A stretch of 64,000 bases of DNA from Shewanella acanthi (GTDB taxonomy: Bacteria > Pseudomonadota > Gammaproteobacteria > Enterobacterales > Shewanellaceae), in NCBI RefSeq assembly GCF_019457475.1, contig NZ_CP080413.1, forward strand, positions 372,001-436,000, written 5' to 3'. The notes under the pieces were generated by a model. The model was not told the DNA's origin, searched no databases, and was given only the letters and a program-made list of their open reading frames with translations. Every line of letters starts with the position of its first letter. Within the stretch, counting starts at the first letter, position 1. Below, piece by piece: positions 35,347 to 44,745 of the stretch. Position numbers and translations under genes: made by a program.

Positions 35347-36855
35347 CTATTTACGCCCAGATTTCCCCATTATGCCGCCGAGTAACCCCCGTAGAATTTG
35401 TTTACCTAACTGATTACCTACGGTGCGAGCGGCTTGCTTAGAGAGGGTTTCGGCCAGACCTTGGCGGCGTTTATTGCCGAATATCAGCTCGCTAAACCAG
35501 TCCTGTTCTTCCTCTTTGGGTTGTTTGAGAACACTGGCAGGTGCGGTTGGAGTGGGTTCTGTCGCTTTGCCATTTGTGTTTTCTGTATGGCGCTGGTTCA
35601 GCATTTCATAGGCGGATTCGCGATTGACTAAGTTGTCGTACTTACCTCCGATGGGACTCTGTGAGCGAACCTGTTGCTGCTCTTCGGGTGTTGCGGGCCC
35701 CATTCGGCACCGAGGTGGTGAAATTAAGGCGCGTTCCACCATAGTAGGTACGCCCTTGTCGGCTAGGGTTGAAACCAAGGCTTCACCCACGCCAAGTTGG
35801 GAGATGACCTCGCTCACTACGAGTTTGGGATTCGAGACAAAGGTTTCGGCGGCGGTTTTAACCGCCTTCTGATCCCTTGGTGTGTAGGCTCTAAGGGCAT
35901 GTTGTACGCGATTACCCAGTTGACCTAAGATTTCATTGGGTACATCGTCGGGAAACTGCGAGCAGAAATATACGCCGACACCTTTCGAACGGATAAGGCG
36001 CATGATCTGTTCTATGCGCTTTAATAGGCTTGCAGGGCAACCCTCAAACAGCAGGTGGGCTTCGTCGATAAAAAACACTAGCTTGGGTTTTTCTAAATCG
36101 CCCACTTCGGGCAGGTTTTCAAACAGTTCCGACAGTAACCAAAGAATACAACTGGAATAGAGGTTAGGGGTGAGGATGAGCTTATTGGCGGCAAGTAAGT
36201 TAATCATGCCTTTTCCTTGGAGGTTGGTACGCATCAAATCATTGAGATCGAGCGCGGGTTCTCCAAAAAAGTCTTTACCGCCATCCCGTTCTAAACCGAG
36301 CACTGCGCGTTGAATCGCCGCTAGTGATTGTGCACTGATAAGCCCGTATTTAGCGGATATTTGTTTACGTTCATCGGCGACAAGATTGAGTAGCGCCCTA
36401 AGATCATCGAGGTCTAGCAGTAGTAAGCCTTGATCGTCGGCGAGTTGAAACACAATGTCTAAAATGCCGCTTTGGGTATCGTTGAGTTCGAGAATACGCC
36501 CAAGTAAGGTGGGACCCATTTCACTGACTGTGGTTCGCAGAGGATGACCAGCCTCGCCGGCTAAATCCCAAAATACCACGGGATTCGCTTCCATTTGATA
36601 GTCTTCGATGCCGATATCGGCGGCGCGTTTGAGCAGTTTATCATTGGCAGAGCCCGCTACGGCAAGGCCAGAAATATCCCCTTTGATGTCGGTTATAAAC
36701 ACTGGAACCCCTTGGCGGGAAAATCCTTCCGCAATGCTCATTAGGGTGACGGTTTTACCTGTACCTGTGGCGCCAGCAATGAGACCGTGGCGGTTAGCAT
36801 ATTTGAGATTGAGCAGAACCTGTTGCTCGCCTTTTCCGAGGAGTAGAGTGTTCAA
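35347..36855 (-). CDS. DUF853 / HerA-like ATPase (YjgR type), TTG start
   Basis: This 502-residue cytosolic P-loop ATPase of the HerA-FtsK group is like E. coli YjgR. Walker A is GATGTGKT (28-35); Walker B is in LVFFIDEAHLLF; a C-terminal arginine-rich region ends GGIMGKSGRK. The start codon is TTG at 36855, with AAGGA 8 nt upstream and MNTLLLGKGEQQVLL matching the family start. No in-frame ATG fits. HerA relatives pump or unwind DNA, but the role of this branch is not known. Confidence 0.88.
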   Translation of the reverse strand: MNTLLLGKGEQQVLLNLKYANRHGLIAGATGTGKTVTLMSIAEGFSRQGVPVFITDIKGDISGLAVAGSANDKLLKRAADIGIEDYQMEANPVVFWDLAGEAGHPLRTTVSEMGPTLLGRILELNDTQSGILDIVFQLADDQGLLLLDLDDLRALLNLVADERKQISAKYGLISAQSLAAIQRAVLGLERDGGKDFFGEPALDLNDLMRTNLQGKGMINLLAANKLILTPNLYSSCILWLLSELFENLPEVGDLEKPKLVFFIDEAHLLFEGCPASLLKRIEQIMRLIRSKGVGVYFCSQFPDDVPNEILGQLGNRVQHALRAYTPRDQKAVKTAAETFVSNPKLVVSEVISQLGVGEALVSTLADKGVPTMVERALISPPRCRMGPATPEEQQQVRSQSPIGGKYDNLVNRESAYEMLNQRHTENTNGKATEPTPTAPASVLKQPKEEEQDWFSELIFGNKRRQGLAETLSKQAARTVGNQLGKQILRGLLGGIMGKSGRK

Positions 36856-37163
36856 GGGGCTGTCCTTAATTGAATCAAAGGAGGGGAAATCCTGTTAACT
36901 ATTAGCCTATTGAGTGTTGGTCTTGGATGCGGCTCTGTCAAATGGCTCAATGAATGATTTAGCTGGGGATTTAGTGACTCATTAACGAATTGATGGGGGA
37001 TGAGCATACCCTTGCCGAGACCAATCACATTGATTATGTTAAGCATGAAAATCCAGCTTAGGCCAAAATGCACTTATATGCAGGATGGCTATTGGTTTGA
37101 ATTGCGATGCTAAATTACGGCTAAAATGAGAGTTCCTCTGTAATCATTGTGGTGGGCACGGCG
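36856..37163. other. Divergent intergenic region
   Basis: This region of about 300 bp between the DUF853 and YpfJ-type genes shows no short gene, strong hairpin or clear promoter pair. Confidence 0.4.
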
Positions 37164-38042
37164 ATGCGTTGGCGAGATACGGATAAAAGTTCGAACATTG
37201 AGGACAGACGGGATCAGCAGATGGCTTCGGCGGGTGTGCCGAGTGCATTGCTGATGCGACTATTGCCTTTTTTACTGCGCACTAAAATCGGTCGCATAGT
37301 GTTACTGCTTGGCGGCGCTTATCTAGCCTTCCAATACTTTACTGGTGGTTATTCCCTCGAACCCAGTAATACCTCAGGCTTTAGCCAGTCTCAATCTGCA
37401 TCAAATGGACAACTGCAGGATGAGAACGCCCAATTTGTGGCGGCGATTCTTGGCACGACCGAAACTGTGTGGAATCAATTGCTCAAAGGGCGCTATGTGG
37501 ATCCCAAGTTGGTACTGTATCGCAACATGACCTCGACGGGTTGCGGCATGGGGCAGGCGCAATCTGGCCCCTTTTATTGCCCCGCCGATAGTAAGGTCTA
37601 TATCGATTTAAGTTTTTTAGAGGAGCTTAAAAAGCTCGGCGCCCCAGGGGATTTTGCCTTCGCATATGTGATTGCCCACGAGGTTGGCCACCATGTACAG
37701 AATCTGTTAGGTACTAATGCCAAGGTGCGTCAGGCGCAGCAAGCCACTGACAAGGTCGGTGCCAATCAGCTTAGTGTGGGTCTCGAGTTGCAGGCCGATT
37801 GTTATGCGGGTGTTTGGGGACATTATGTCGATAAGCAGCTCAATTTACTCGAAGCGGGCGATGTGGATGAAGGGATTGCTGCCGCCAGCGCCGTAGGGGA
37901 TGATCGCTTACAAAAAATGGCGGGGCGGGCGGTGCAGCCTGAGGCCTTTACCCATGGTAGCTCGGCGCAGCGCATCAAGTGGTTTAAGGTCGGTTTTGCC
38001 TCGGGCGATATCGCCAGCTGCAATACCTTTACGGCGAAATAA
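37164..38042 (+). CDS. YpfJ-type neutral zinc metallopeptidase, membrane-anchored
   Basis: This 292-residue protein of the YpfJ family (PF04228) starts MRWRDTDKSSNIEDRRDQQ, a typical opening. One membrane helix (about 44-60) places the catalytic domain outside the cytoplasm. HEVGHH (172-177) is the zinc site, with a further Glu in LELQADCYAG. Cys residues near 127 and 139 could pair. A GTG at 37149 extends the frame by five codons, but homology favours 37164. The substrate is unknown. Confidence 0.92.
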   Translation: MRWRDTDKSSNIEDRRDQQMASAGVPSALLMRLLPFLLRTKIGRIVLLLGGAYLAFQYFTGGYSLEPSNTSGFSQSQSASNGQLQDENAQFVAAILGTTETVWNQLLKGRYVDPKLVLYRNMTSTGCGMGQAQSGPFYCPADSKVYIDLSFLEELKKLGAPGDFAFAYVIAHEVGHHVQNLLGTNAKVRQAQQATDKVGANQLSVGLELQADCYAGVWGHYVDKQLNLLEAGDVDEGIAAASAVGDDRLQKMAGRAVQPEAFTHGSSAQRIKWFKVGFASGDIASCNTFTAK

Positions 38043-38053
38043 CGCGAGCTTTG

Positions 38054-38117
38054 CGTTTAGCTGAATTAGATCGTTTAACTGAGCAAGATCGTTTAACGGA
38101 AAGTCCGTTTAACCGAA
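38054..38117 (+). repeat. Imperfect tandem repeat, 18-18-16 bp spacing
   Basis: CGTTTA recurs at 38054, 38072, 38090 and 38106 within related units (CGTTTAGCTGAATTAGAT, CGTTTAACTGAGCAAGAT, CGTTTAACGGAAAGTC). It starts 12 bp after the metallopeptidase stop. One frame is open through it to TAA at 38126-38128 and encodes six-residue units (RLAELD, RLTEQD, RLTESP), ending at the Nudix ribosome site. Confidence 0.7.
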
Positions 38118-38137
38118 TAAAAAAATAAGGGAAATCT

Positions 38138-38542
38138 GTGGCCTTTAACGACACCTTTAGATTAAGTAGCCATGGGGTGATAACCAACGAACAAGGCCAA
38201 ATCCTGCAGCTTAAGGCAAATTATGGCAATTCTGCTTGGGGACTGCCTGGCGGCGCGTTAGAGCCAGGCGAGACCATCCATGAAGCACTAATGCGCGAGT
38301 GCCGTGAAGAGCTTGGCCTTGAGGTTAACATTAACTATCTCAGCGGCGTTTATTATCACAGTCATTACCAGTCCCAAGCCTTTATTTTCCGCTGTGAATT
38401 ACCCCAAGATGCAGAGATTAAATTGAGTGAGGAGCACAGTGAGTTTCACTTCTTCGAAATCCATGATTTGTCGGCCATTCAAAGGCAAAGGGTTGAGGAT
38501 TGTCTTAAATTTGATGGGGTCGTAAAGAGTGCTAAGTTCTAA
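38138..38542 (+). CDS. Nudix hydrolase
   Basis: This 134-residue cytosolic enzyme removes a nucleoside-diphosphate-linked group. The Nudix box spans 39-61: GALEPGETIHEALM, then RECREELGL, with all metal-binding Glu residues. It begins with GTG at 38138 behind AAGGGAAA. Substrate cannot be read from sequence; small single-domain members often clean up nucleotides or hydrolyse ADP-sugars. It is likely co-transcribed with the metallopeptidase 95 bp upstream. Confidence 0.92.
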   Translation: MAFNDTFRLSSHGVITNEQGQILQLKANYGNSAWGLPGGALEPGETIHEALMRECREELGLEVNINYLSGVYYHSHYQSQAFIFRCELPQDAEIKLSEEHSEFHFFEIHDLSAIQRQRVEDCLKFDGVVKSAKF

Positions 38543-38620
38543 TGCTCGACGTGTTAGTTATCTAATTTTTATATAATTTATCCCTTAAATTACTCTCCTT
38601 ACTGCTGACCTCAACTCCCT

Positions 38621-38650
38621 GCACGCTAAGCGTGCTAATTCTGTTATACT
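38621..38650 (+). promoter_or_regulatory. uvrD promoter with 15-bp inverted repeat
   Basis: An extended -10 (TGT-TATACT, 38642-38650) lies 27 bp before the uvrD ATG. At the expected -35 sits GCACGC-TAA-GCGTGC (38621-38635), a perfect inverted repeat. No LexA box (CTG-N10-CAG) was found. Confidence 0.45.
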
Positions 38651-38676
38651 GCGCCATCGATTTTTTGGAGGCGAGA

Positions 38677-40845
38677 ATGGACGTATCTTCTTTACTTGAC
38701 GGCCTAAATGATAAACAGCGTGAAGCCGTAGCGGCACCGCAATCTAGCATGTTAGTGCTCGCGGGCGCAGGCAGTGGTAAAACGCGGGTATTAACCCACA
38801 GAATCGCGTGGTTAATGCAGGTCGAACAGCAGAGCCCTTACTCAATTTTAGCCGTGACTTTTACCAATAAAGCCGCAGCCGAAATGCGTGAACGGGTGGA
38901 GAAGGTCGTTGGCGCCAATATGGGGCGCATGTGGATAGGGACTTTCCACGGTTTAGCCCATCGTTTGCTGCGCACTCACTTCCAAGATGCGGGTCTGCCG
39001 CAGAGTTTCCAAATCCTCGACTCAGACGATCAGGTGCGTTTGCTTAAGCGTATTCTTAAAAGCCTAAATTTGGATGAAAAACAATATCCACCGCGTCAGG
39101 CACAGGCCTATATCAACGGCAAGAAAGACCAAGGTCTTCGTCCTAAGCATATAGATGCGGGTGGCTTTCCGATTGAGCAAAATCTGCTGAAGATTTATCA
39201 GGTTTATCAAGAGTCCTGCGATCGCGCAGGTCTGGTCGATTTTGCCGAAATCCTGCTGCGCGCCCATGAACTGTGGCTCAATAAGCCGCATCTGCTCGCC
39301 CATTACCAAGAGCGTTTTAAGCATATTTTGGTGGACGAATTCCAAGACACCAACGCGATTCAATATGCGTGGATTAGAGTGCTGGCTGGGCAAACCGCCA
39401 ATGTGATGATAGTGGGTGATGATGACCAATCGATTTACGGTTGGCGCGGCGCCCAGGTCGAAAACCTGCATCGCTTCCTACAGGATTTCCCAACGGCAAC
39501 CACCATTCGTCTCGAGCAGAACTACCGTTCTAAGGGCAATATCCTGAAGGCGTCTAACGCCCTTATCGCCAATAACCCTGAGCGTTTAGGTAAAGAACTC
39601 TGGACGGACGAAGCCGATGGCGAGCCAATTTCCCTTTACTGCGCCTTTAACGAAATGGATGAGGCCCGTTTTATTGTCGGTCGCATCAACGATTGGCATG
39701 AAAAGGGCGGTAACTTAAGTGACTGCGCGATTTTGTATCGATCAAATGCCCAGTCGCGGGTACTTGAAGAAGCCTTATTACACAAAGGCTTAGCCTACCG
39801 AATCTACGGCGGCCTGCGCTTCTTCGAACGCCAAGAAATCAAAGACGCTATGGGTTATATGCGTCTTATCAGTAATAAAAACGACGATGCCGCCTTTGAG
39901 CGGGTCGTCAATACACCGCCGCGCGGTATTGGCGATAGAACCTTAGATATTTTGCGCTCGACCGCTCGGCAGCAGGAACTCACCCTGTGGCAAGCCTGTT
40001 TACGCTTGCTGGATGAAAAGGTGCTAGCTGGGCGCGCTGCCAGCGCGGTGCGTGGCTTTATGGATTTAATCGTCACTATGCAGGAAGACACCCAGGATAT
40101 GGCGCTCTATCGCATGGCCGATACCGTTATCCAAGCCTCGGGTCTTAAGGCGATGTACGAGGCGGAAAAGGGTGAAAAGGCCCACGCCCGTATCGAAAAC
40201 TTAGAGGAATTGGTCACAGCAGCACGCACCTTCGAAATGCTAGAAGAGCTTGAGGATATGGGCGAGTTAAATGCTTTCCTATCCCATGCGGCATTAGAGG
40301 CGGGTGAGGGTCAGGCCGATGCCTTTACCGATGCAGTTCAGCTAATGACACTGCATTCGGCCAAGGGACTTGAGTTCACTATGGTGTTTATGGCGGGTGT
40401 CGAAGAGGGGATTTTTCCAAGCAAAATGGCACTTGAAGAGGGCGATAGACTCGATGAGGAGCGCCGCCTGTGTTACGTAGGTATGACCCGCGCGATGGAA
40501 AAACTCTATATCACCTACGCCGAATCCCGCCGTATCTATGGCCGCGAGGATTACGCCCGTCCGTCGCGCTTTATTAAGGAAATTCCGCCGCAGTTCGTCG
40601 ATGAAATCCGCCTAAAGGCGCAGGTTTCAACGCCCATGGCGAACAATCGCTTTAGCACCCAAAAATCGGCCGCGGCCAACGACACTGGCTTTAATGTGGG
40701 CCAAGGGGTGATGCATCCGAAATTTGGCGAAGGCAAAGTGACTAACTTTGAAGGTAGCGGCGCTCAAGCGCGGGTGCAGGTGAATTTCCATGACTTTGGC
40801 AGTAAATGGCTGGTCGTGGCCTACGCCCGTTTAGAAGCGCTCTAA
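38677..40845 (+). CDS. uvrD: DNA helicase II
   Basis: UvrD is a 3'-5' superfamily-1 helicase acting in nucleotide excision and mismatch repair. Walker A AGAGSGKT is at 29-36; VDEFQDTN is motif II; QSIYGWRGA and LTLHSAKGLEF-like segments follow, and the C-terminal Tudor-like tail ends VVAYARLEAL. The 722-residue length matches E. coli (720). The frame is open upstream to 38632, but GGAG and homology fix MDVSSLLDGLNDKQREAV at 38677. Confidence 0.98.
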   Translation: MDVSSLLDGLNDKQREAVAAPQSSMLVLAGAGSGKTRVLTHRIAWLMQVEQQSPYSILAVTFTNKAAAEMRERVEKVVGANMGRMWIGTFHGLAHRLLRTHFQDAGLPQSFQILDSDDQVRLLKRILKSLNLDEKQYPPRQAQAYINGKKDQGLRPKHIDAGGFPIEQNLLKIYQVYQESCDRAGLVDFAEILLRAHELWLNKPHLLAHYQERFKHILVDEFQDTNAIQYAWIRVLAGQTANVMIVGDDDQSIYGWRGAQVENLHRFLQDFPTATTIRLEQNYRSKGNILKASNALIANNPERLGKELWTDEADGEPISLYCAFNEMDEARFIVGRINDWHEKGGNLSDCAILYRSNAQSRVLEEALLHKGLAYRIYGGLRFFERQEIKDAMGYMRLISNKNDDAAFERVVNTPPRGIGDRTLDILRSTARQQELTLWQACLRLLDEKVLAGRAASAVRGFMDLIVTMQEDTQDMALYRMADTVIQASGLKAMYEAEKGEKAHARIENLEELVTAARTFEMLEELEDMGELNAFLSHAALEAGEGQADAFTDAVQLMTLHSAKGLEFTMVFMAGVEEGIFPSKMALEEGDRLDEERRLCYVGMTRAMEKLYITYAESRRIYGREDYARPSRFIKEIPPQFVDEIRLKAQVSTPMANNRFSTQKSAAANDTGFNVGQGVMHPKFGEGKVTNFEGSGAQARVQVNFHDFGSKWLVVAYARLEAL

Positions 40846-40928
40846 CACAAAAATACGATAAGAATAGCGACCCGCTTTAACGAGTTAAGGCCATGGTAGC
40901 AGTAAAATAGGTTTGGAGTAGTTAGTTA

Positions 40929-41789
40929 ATGAATTTAAAGAAAAAGTGGGATGTGTATTCCCGTCTGACTCGACTCGACCGTCCGATTGGTACTCTGCTC
41001 CTGCTCTGGCCTTGTTTGATGGCCTTGATGCTGGCAGCGGGAGGCATGCCGGATCTTAAGGTGCTGATCATCTTCATTATTGGAGTAGTTATCATGCGCG
41101 CCTGCGGCTGCATCATTAACGACTACGCAGACCGTAATCTCGACGCCCATGTGGAGCGCACTAAATCTCGCCCCCTTGCCAGTGGCGAGATCAGTACTAA
41201 AGAAGCCTTAACTCTGTTTGTAATCTTAGGTTTATCGGCATTTGGGTTAGTGTTAATGCTCAATGCCTTAGTGGTCAAACTCTCAGTTGTCGGCATTATC
41301 CTCACCATCATTTATCCCTTCACTAAGCGGGTCACTAACATGCCGCAGATGTTTTTAGGGGTGGTGTGGAGTTGGTCGATTCCCATGGCCTATGCGGCGC
41401 AAACAGGCGAAGTGCCCGTGGAAGCATGGTGGTTATTTGCGGCGAACTGGTTTTGGACCGTTGCCTACGACACTATGTATGCCATGGTTGATAGGGACGA
41501 TGATTTGAAGGTCGGGATTAAATCGACTGCGATTCTGTTTGGTCGATACGATCGTCAAATCATAGGCTTATTCCAGCTTGCCGCGCTGTTGTGCTTTATC
41601 GCCGCGGGCTGGACTGCCGACCGAGGCTTGCTCTACGGTTTAGGGTTGCTAACGTTTGTTGGCTTTAGTACCTACCAGCAAATGCTGATTTTTGGCCGCG
41701 AGCGTGCGCCTTGTTTTAAGGCCTTCCTCAATAATAACTGGGCTGGATTGGCACTGTTTATTGGTCTAGGTGCCGATTACCTATTTTAA
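40929..41789 (+). CDS. ubiA: 4-hydroxybenzoate octaprenyltransferase
   Basis: UbiA attaches the polyprenyl tail to 4-hydroxybenzoate in ubiquinone synthesis, in the inner membrane. This 286-residue protein has about eight helices. The two Asp-rich motifs are NDYADRNLD (64-72) and YAMVDRDDD (around 183-191). No ubiC accompanies it here. GGAG lies upstream at slightly long spacing. Confidence 0.96.
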   Translation: MNLKKKWDVYSRLTRLDRPIGTLLLLWPCLMALMLAAGGMPDLKVLIIFIIGVVIMRACGCIINDYADRNLDAHVERTKSRPLASGEISTKEALTLFVILGLSAFGLVLMLNALVVKLSVVGIILTIIYPFTKRVTNMPQMFLGVVWSWSIPMAYAAQTGEVPVEAWWLFAANWFWTVAYDTMYAMVDRDDDLKVGIKSTAILFGRYDRQIIGLFQLAALLCFIAAGWTADRGLLYGLGLLTFVGFSTYQQMLIFGRERAPCFKAFLNNNWAGLALFIGLGADYLF

Positions 41790-41871
41790 TTTTGTGTCAT
41801 CATTAGGCGTTGTTCGCGACTAGTGGGTGAGTCGCTCGCGGTAAAAAGCATTAATTCAAAGGAGGTGAAGT

Positions 41872-42921
41872 ATGCCGTGCCGATTAACGCAATTATTTGG
41901 GATCCCATTGCCGATTATTCAAGCGCCTATGGCGGGCGTACAGGGAAGTGCGCTTGCGATTGCGGTATCAAATGTGGGGGGCTTAGGCTCACTGCCCTGC
42001 GCCATGTTGTCCCTCGACGCGCTCGAAACAGAGCTTAAGCTTATACGCCAGCATACCAGCAACCCTATCAATGTTAACTTTTTTTGCCACAGCGAACCGC
42101 CAGCTCAAGTGGATAAACAGGCGGCTTGGCTTGGGCAACTCGCGCCTTATTTTTCACAGTTCAATCTCGACCCCAACACGCAAAATACTGGGGCACAGCG
42201 CACTCCCTATAGCAAGGCGCAGGCAGAAATCTTAGCCAAATATAAACCCGAGGTGGTGAGTTTTCATTTCGGTTTACCCAATGATGATCTACTGCTTGAA
42301 ATCAAATCTTGGGGCGCTAAAGTCATCTCAACTGCAACCACAGTTGAAGAAGCGCTCTGGTTAGAGGCGCGTGGCGTCGATGCGATTATCGCCCAAGGAC
42401 TTGAGGCCGGCGGCCACAGAGGGCACTTCTTATCCGCTGATTTAACTCAGCAGCTAGGGACTTTTAGCTTGTTACCGCAAGTTATCGCAGCGGTGAATAT
42501 TCCCGTAATTGCCGCGGGCGGCATTGTCGATGCGACTACCGTGAGAGCAGCAATGGCGATGGGGGCATCGGCAGTGCAGGTCGGCACTGCATACCTGCTT
42601 TGCCCCGAGTGCAATACCAGCGCGATTCATCGACGCGCGCTGCAAAGCAAAGCATCGCAGCACACAGCTCTGACCAATTTATTTTCAGGCCGTCCCGCCC
42701 GCGGCATTGTCAATCGTTTTATGGATGAGATGGGATTTATCAACGATGCCGTACCCGACTTTCCTCTGGCGTCAAGCGCGGTTGCGGGGCTTAGAAGCGT
42801 GGCCGAGAGCAAGGAACTGGCTGACTTTAGCCCCCTATGGTGCGGCCAAAATGCGACTGGCTGTCGAGCCATCCCCGCCGCCGAGCTAACCAAGCAATTA
42901 GCATTTGGTTTAAGGTTCTAA
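41872..42921 (+). CDS. Nitronate monooxygenase-like flavoprotein
   Basis: This 349-residue TIM-barrel FMN protein of the nitronate monooxygenase (2-nitropropane dioxygenase) family starts LFGIPLPIIQAPMAGVQG. GLEAGGHRGHF (about 182-192) carries the catalytic His region, and AAGGIVDA plus GASAVQVGTAYL bind flavin phosphate. It probably detoxifies propionate-3-nitronate or similar. The ribosome site AAGGAGGTG is nearly perfect. It is a lone gene. Family is clear; true substrate is not. Confidence 0.9.
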   Translation: MPCRLTQLFGIPLPIIQAPMAGVQGSALAIAVSNVGGLGSLPCAMLSLDALETELKLIRQHTSNPINVNFFCHSEPPAQVDKQAAWLGQLAPYFSQFNLDPNTQNTGAQRTPYSKAQAEILAKYKPEVVSFHFGLPNDDLLLEIKSWGAKVISTATTVEEALWLEARGVDAIIAQGLEAGGHRGHFLSADLTQQLGTFSLLPQVIAAVNIPVIAAGGIVDATTVRAAMAMGASAVQVGTAYLLCPECNTSAIHRRALQSKASQHTALTNLFSGRPARGIVNRFMDEMGFINDAVPDFPLASSAVAGLRSVAESKELADFSPLWCGQNATGCRAIPAAELTKQLAFGLRF

Positions 42922-43270
42922 TAGATTTTGGTAGTAAGGGTAATTTACTCATTTCGGTATTTACACTATTACGAAATAGCTAGGGAGAATGGAGGGTAAA
43001 GTGCGTAAGCTGATTTCCGATTTCACTAAACCCGCTAACCTCATTAAAACTAACGACAGCGAATTAGATGCGCTAGATAACGGGCCCTAAGGGTATGGAA
43101 GGTTGTTTATTTTGTATGACCTAATTGAAATCAGCTAACGATTTGAATTAATGTCATGCCCATGGAATAGGGGCGAAGTTTTTCGATCCTAAAAGGCATT
43201 AATCCCGATGGTGAGTGTTCCCTTACCGACGCTGTTGTATCCATTATTGGATTTCCGAGGAGTTTTACCC
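42922..43270. other. Intergenic region before the AI-2E family permease gene
   Basis: It holds one short ORF with a plausible ribosome site (see 42989-43090). An ATTTCG...CGAAAT inverted repeat around 42950-42977 is the only other structure seen. Confidence 0.4.
42989..43090 (+). CDS. Possible 29-33 residue ORF
   Basis: From ATG 42989 (33 residues) or GTG 43001 (29 residues, behind GGAGG at 5-nt spacing) the frame gives VRKLISDFTKPANLIK, then TNDSELDALDNGP and TAA. The composition is protein-like and the ribosome site good, but there is no homology I recognise. Confidence 0.25.
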   Translation: MEGKVRKLISDFTKPANLIKTNDSELDALDNGP

Positions 43271-44377
43271 ATGGCACAGATTATCAGCAATGCCGCGGTT
43301 GGTCGTACCCTATTGATTTTATTGCTGTGTGCCGGTGTGTTCTTCTTTGTCGATTTTTTAGTTCCCGCCCTCGCTGCGCTGATTGTGTGTTTTTCCAGTT
43401 GGCCCTTGTATCAAAAGCTATTAGATAAATGCGGTGGTCGCTCGACACTCGCTGCCAGTATCGCCCTTGTGCTTATCATTCTCGGACTGATTACGCCACT
43501 GACCTTGGTACTTTCCTACGCATTACAGGAAATTCGTACTTGGATTGAATGGTTAGTTTATGCCAATCAGCACGGTGCCCCCGTTCCGACTTGGATAACA
43601 GAGCTGCCGGGAGTGGGTGAATGGTTAACTCTGCAATGGCAACAATTTATTGGCGAGCCCCATGAGCTTGGCAAGATTGTAAGTGCCGTTAGTGGTCAGA
43701 ATTTAAGTGGAATTTCCCGTTGGGTGCTGCAATTTGGCTGGAATACCTTAGGTTTATTGTTGACGCTCCTTTTTATGCTGATCACACTGTTTTTCCTCTA
43801 TAAGGATGGCGAGTCTGTTGCTAAACAGGTCGATATTGTCGGTGAGCGCATCCTACCCGTGCGTTGGCACCGCTTTTCGCGGGTTGTACCTGCAACGGTC
43901 AGTTCGACTGTGATTGGCATGACGCTTATTGCCATTGGTGAGGGGATTGTTCTTGGGACAGCCTATTGGATTGCCGGTGTGCCCTCTGCCGTGGCACTTG
44001 GGGTGTTAACCGCCTTTATGGCGCTGGTGCCAGGTGGAGCACCGACTATGTTTACCCTAATTTCCATCTATTTAGTGGGAACAGGTAATATGACAGCCGG
44101 TGTGGGTTTATTCCTTTGGGGCAGTATTGAACTCTTTATTGTCGATAAAACCCTGCGACCTAACTTAGTGGGTGGGCCGATAAAGCTTCCTTTCTTACCG
44201 ACTTTCTTTGGTTTAATTGGTGGGGTGAAAACCATGGGGTTTGTCGGTTTGTTTGTTGGCCCCGTGCTTATGGCGCTGCTGGTGGCAATTTGGCGAGAAT
44301 GGTTGCACGATGCGCCCGAGATAACAGCAACTGACTCAGCATCAGAGGCCGACATAAGCCGAGATTCAGCGCTTTAA
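43271..44377 (+). CDS. AI-2E family (PerM-like) membrane transporter
   Basis: This 368-residue inner-membrane protein has about seven to eight hydrophobic segments and conserved VPGGAPTMFTLISIYLVGTG near the C-terminal third. Family members include the proposed AI-2 exporter TqsA and Na+/H+ antiporters, so the name does not define the substrate. The frame opens at 43208, but GAGGAG 8 nt before MAQIISNAAVG supports 43271. Its stop overlaps the stop of the convergent HhH gene. Confidence 0.85.
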   Translation: MAQIISNAAVGRTLLILLLCAGVFFFVDFLVPALAALIVCFSSWPLYQKLLDKCGGRSTLAASIALVLIILGLITPLTLVLSYALQEIRTWIEWLVYANQHGAPVPTWITELPGVGEWLTLQWQQFIGEPHELGKIVSAVSGQNLSGISRWVLQFGWNTLGLLLTLLFMLITLFFLYKDGESVAKQVDIVGERILPVRWHRFSRVVPATVSSTVIGMTLIAIGEGIVLGTAYWIAGVPSAVALGVLTAFMALVPGGAPTMFTLISIYLVGTGNMTAGVGLFLWGSIELFIVDKTLRPNLVGGPIKLPFLPTFFGLIGGVKTMGFVGLFVGPVLMALLVAIWREWLHDAPEITATDSASEADISRDSAL

Positions 44378-44673
44378 TCCTTAGCTTTGAGCTTGAGGGT
44401 TTGTTTGCGTTCTACGGTATAAAACCACCAAGGTTTGGGATCTTCCCCATCCATAAAGCGGGTGATAGAGATAAAGGTATCCAGCATACAGGGATCGTGG
44501 GTTTGGCCTGTGATGCTATTGAGTCTTTCGTAGAGTTGATAGGGATTTTGACCGATCAACTGTTCAGGCTTGGTTAACCCAAGCTGACGTAAATCTTCGG
44601 CACAGGCTGCGCCAATATTCGGTAGGTCAGTTAATAACTTCACCTCGGCTCTAATGACTTTAGAGGGATGCAC
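44374..44673 (-). CDS. Small helix-hairpin-helix protein (Cdd1-like)
   Basis: This 99-residue protein has an HhH motif (LTDLPNIGAACAEDLRQLGL), then LDTFISITRFMDGEDPKPWWFY. It resembles the 'pathogenicity locus'/Cdd1 family, whose function is unknown; the HhH suggests DNA contact. The start is GTG at 44673 with AAGGA 7 nt upstream. Its TAA overlaps the TAA of the convergent AI-2E family gene, leaving no space for a terminator. Confidence 0.8.
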   Translation of the reverse strand: MHPSKVIRAEVKLLTDLPNIGAACAEDLRQLGLTKPEQLIGQNPYQLYERLNSITGQTHDPCMLDTFISITRFMDGEDPKPWWFYTVERKQTLKLKAKD

Positions 44674-44745
44674 TCTGAGTTCCTTGATTGCAGATTAATA
44701 TAAAACATTTGCCGTCATTCATTTGGCATCCTTGTTTTCGTGCGA

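Noticed and set aside
38054..38117. Possible CRISPR-like repeat array
   Set aside because: Units are 16-18 bp, adjacent and diverged, with no spacers and no cas genes.
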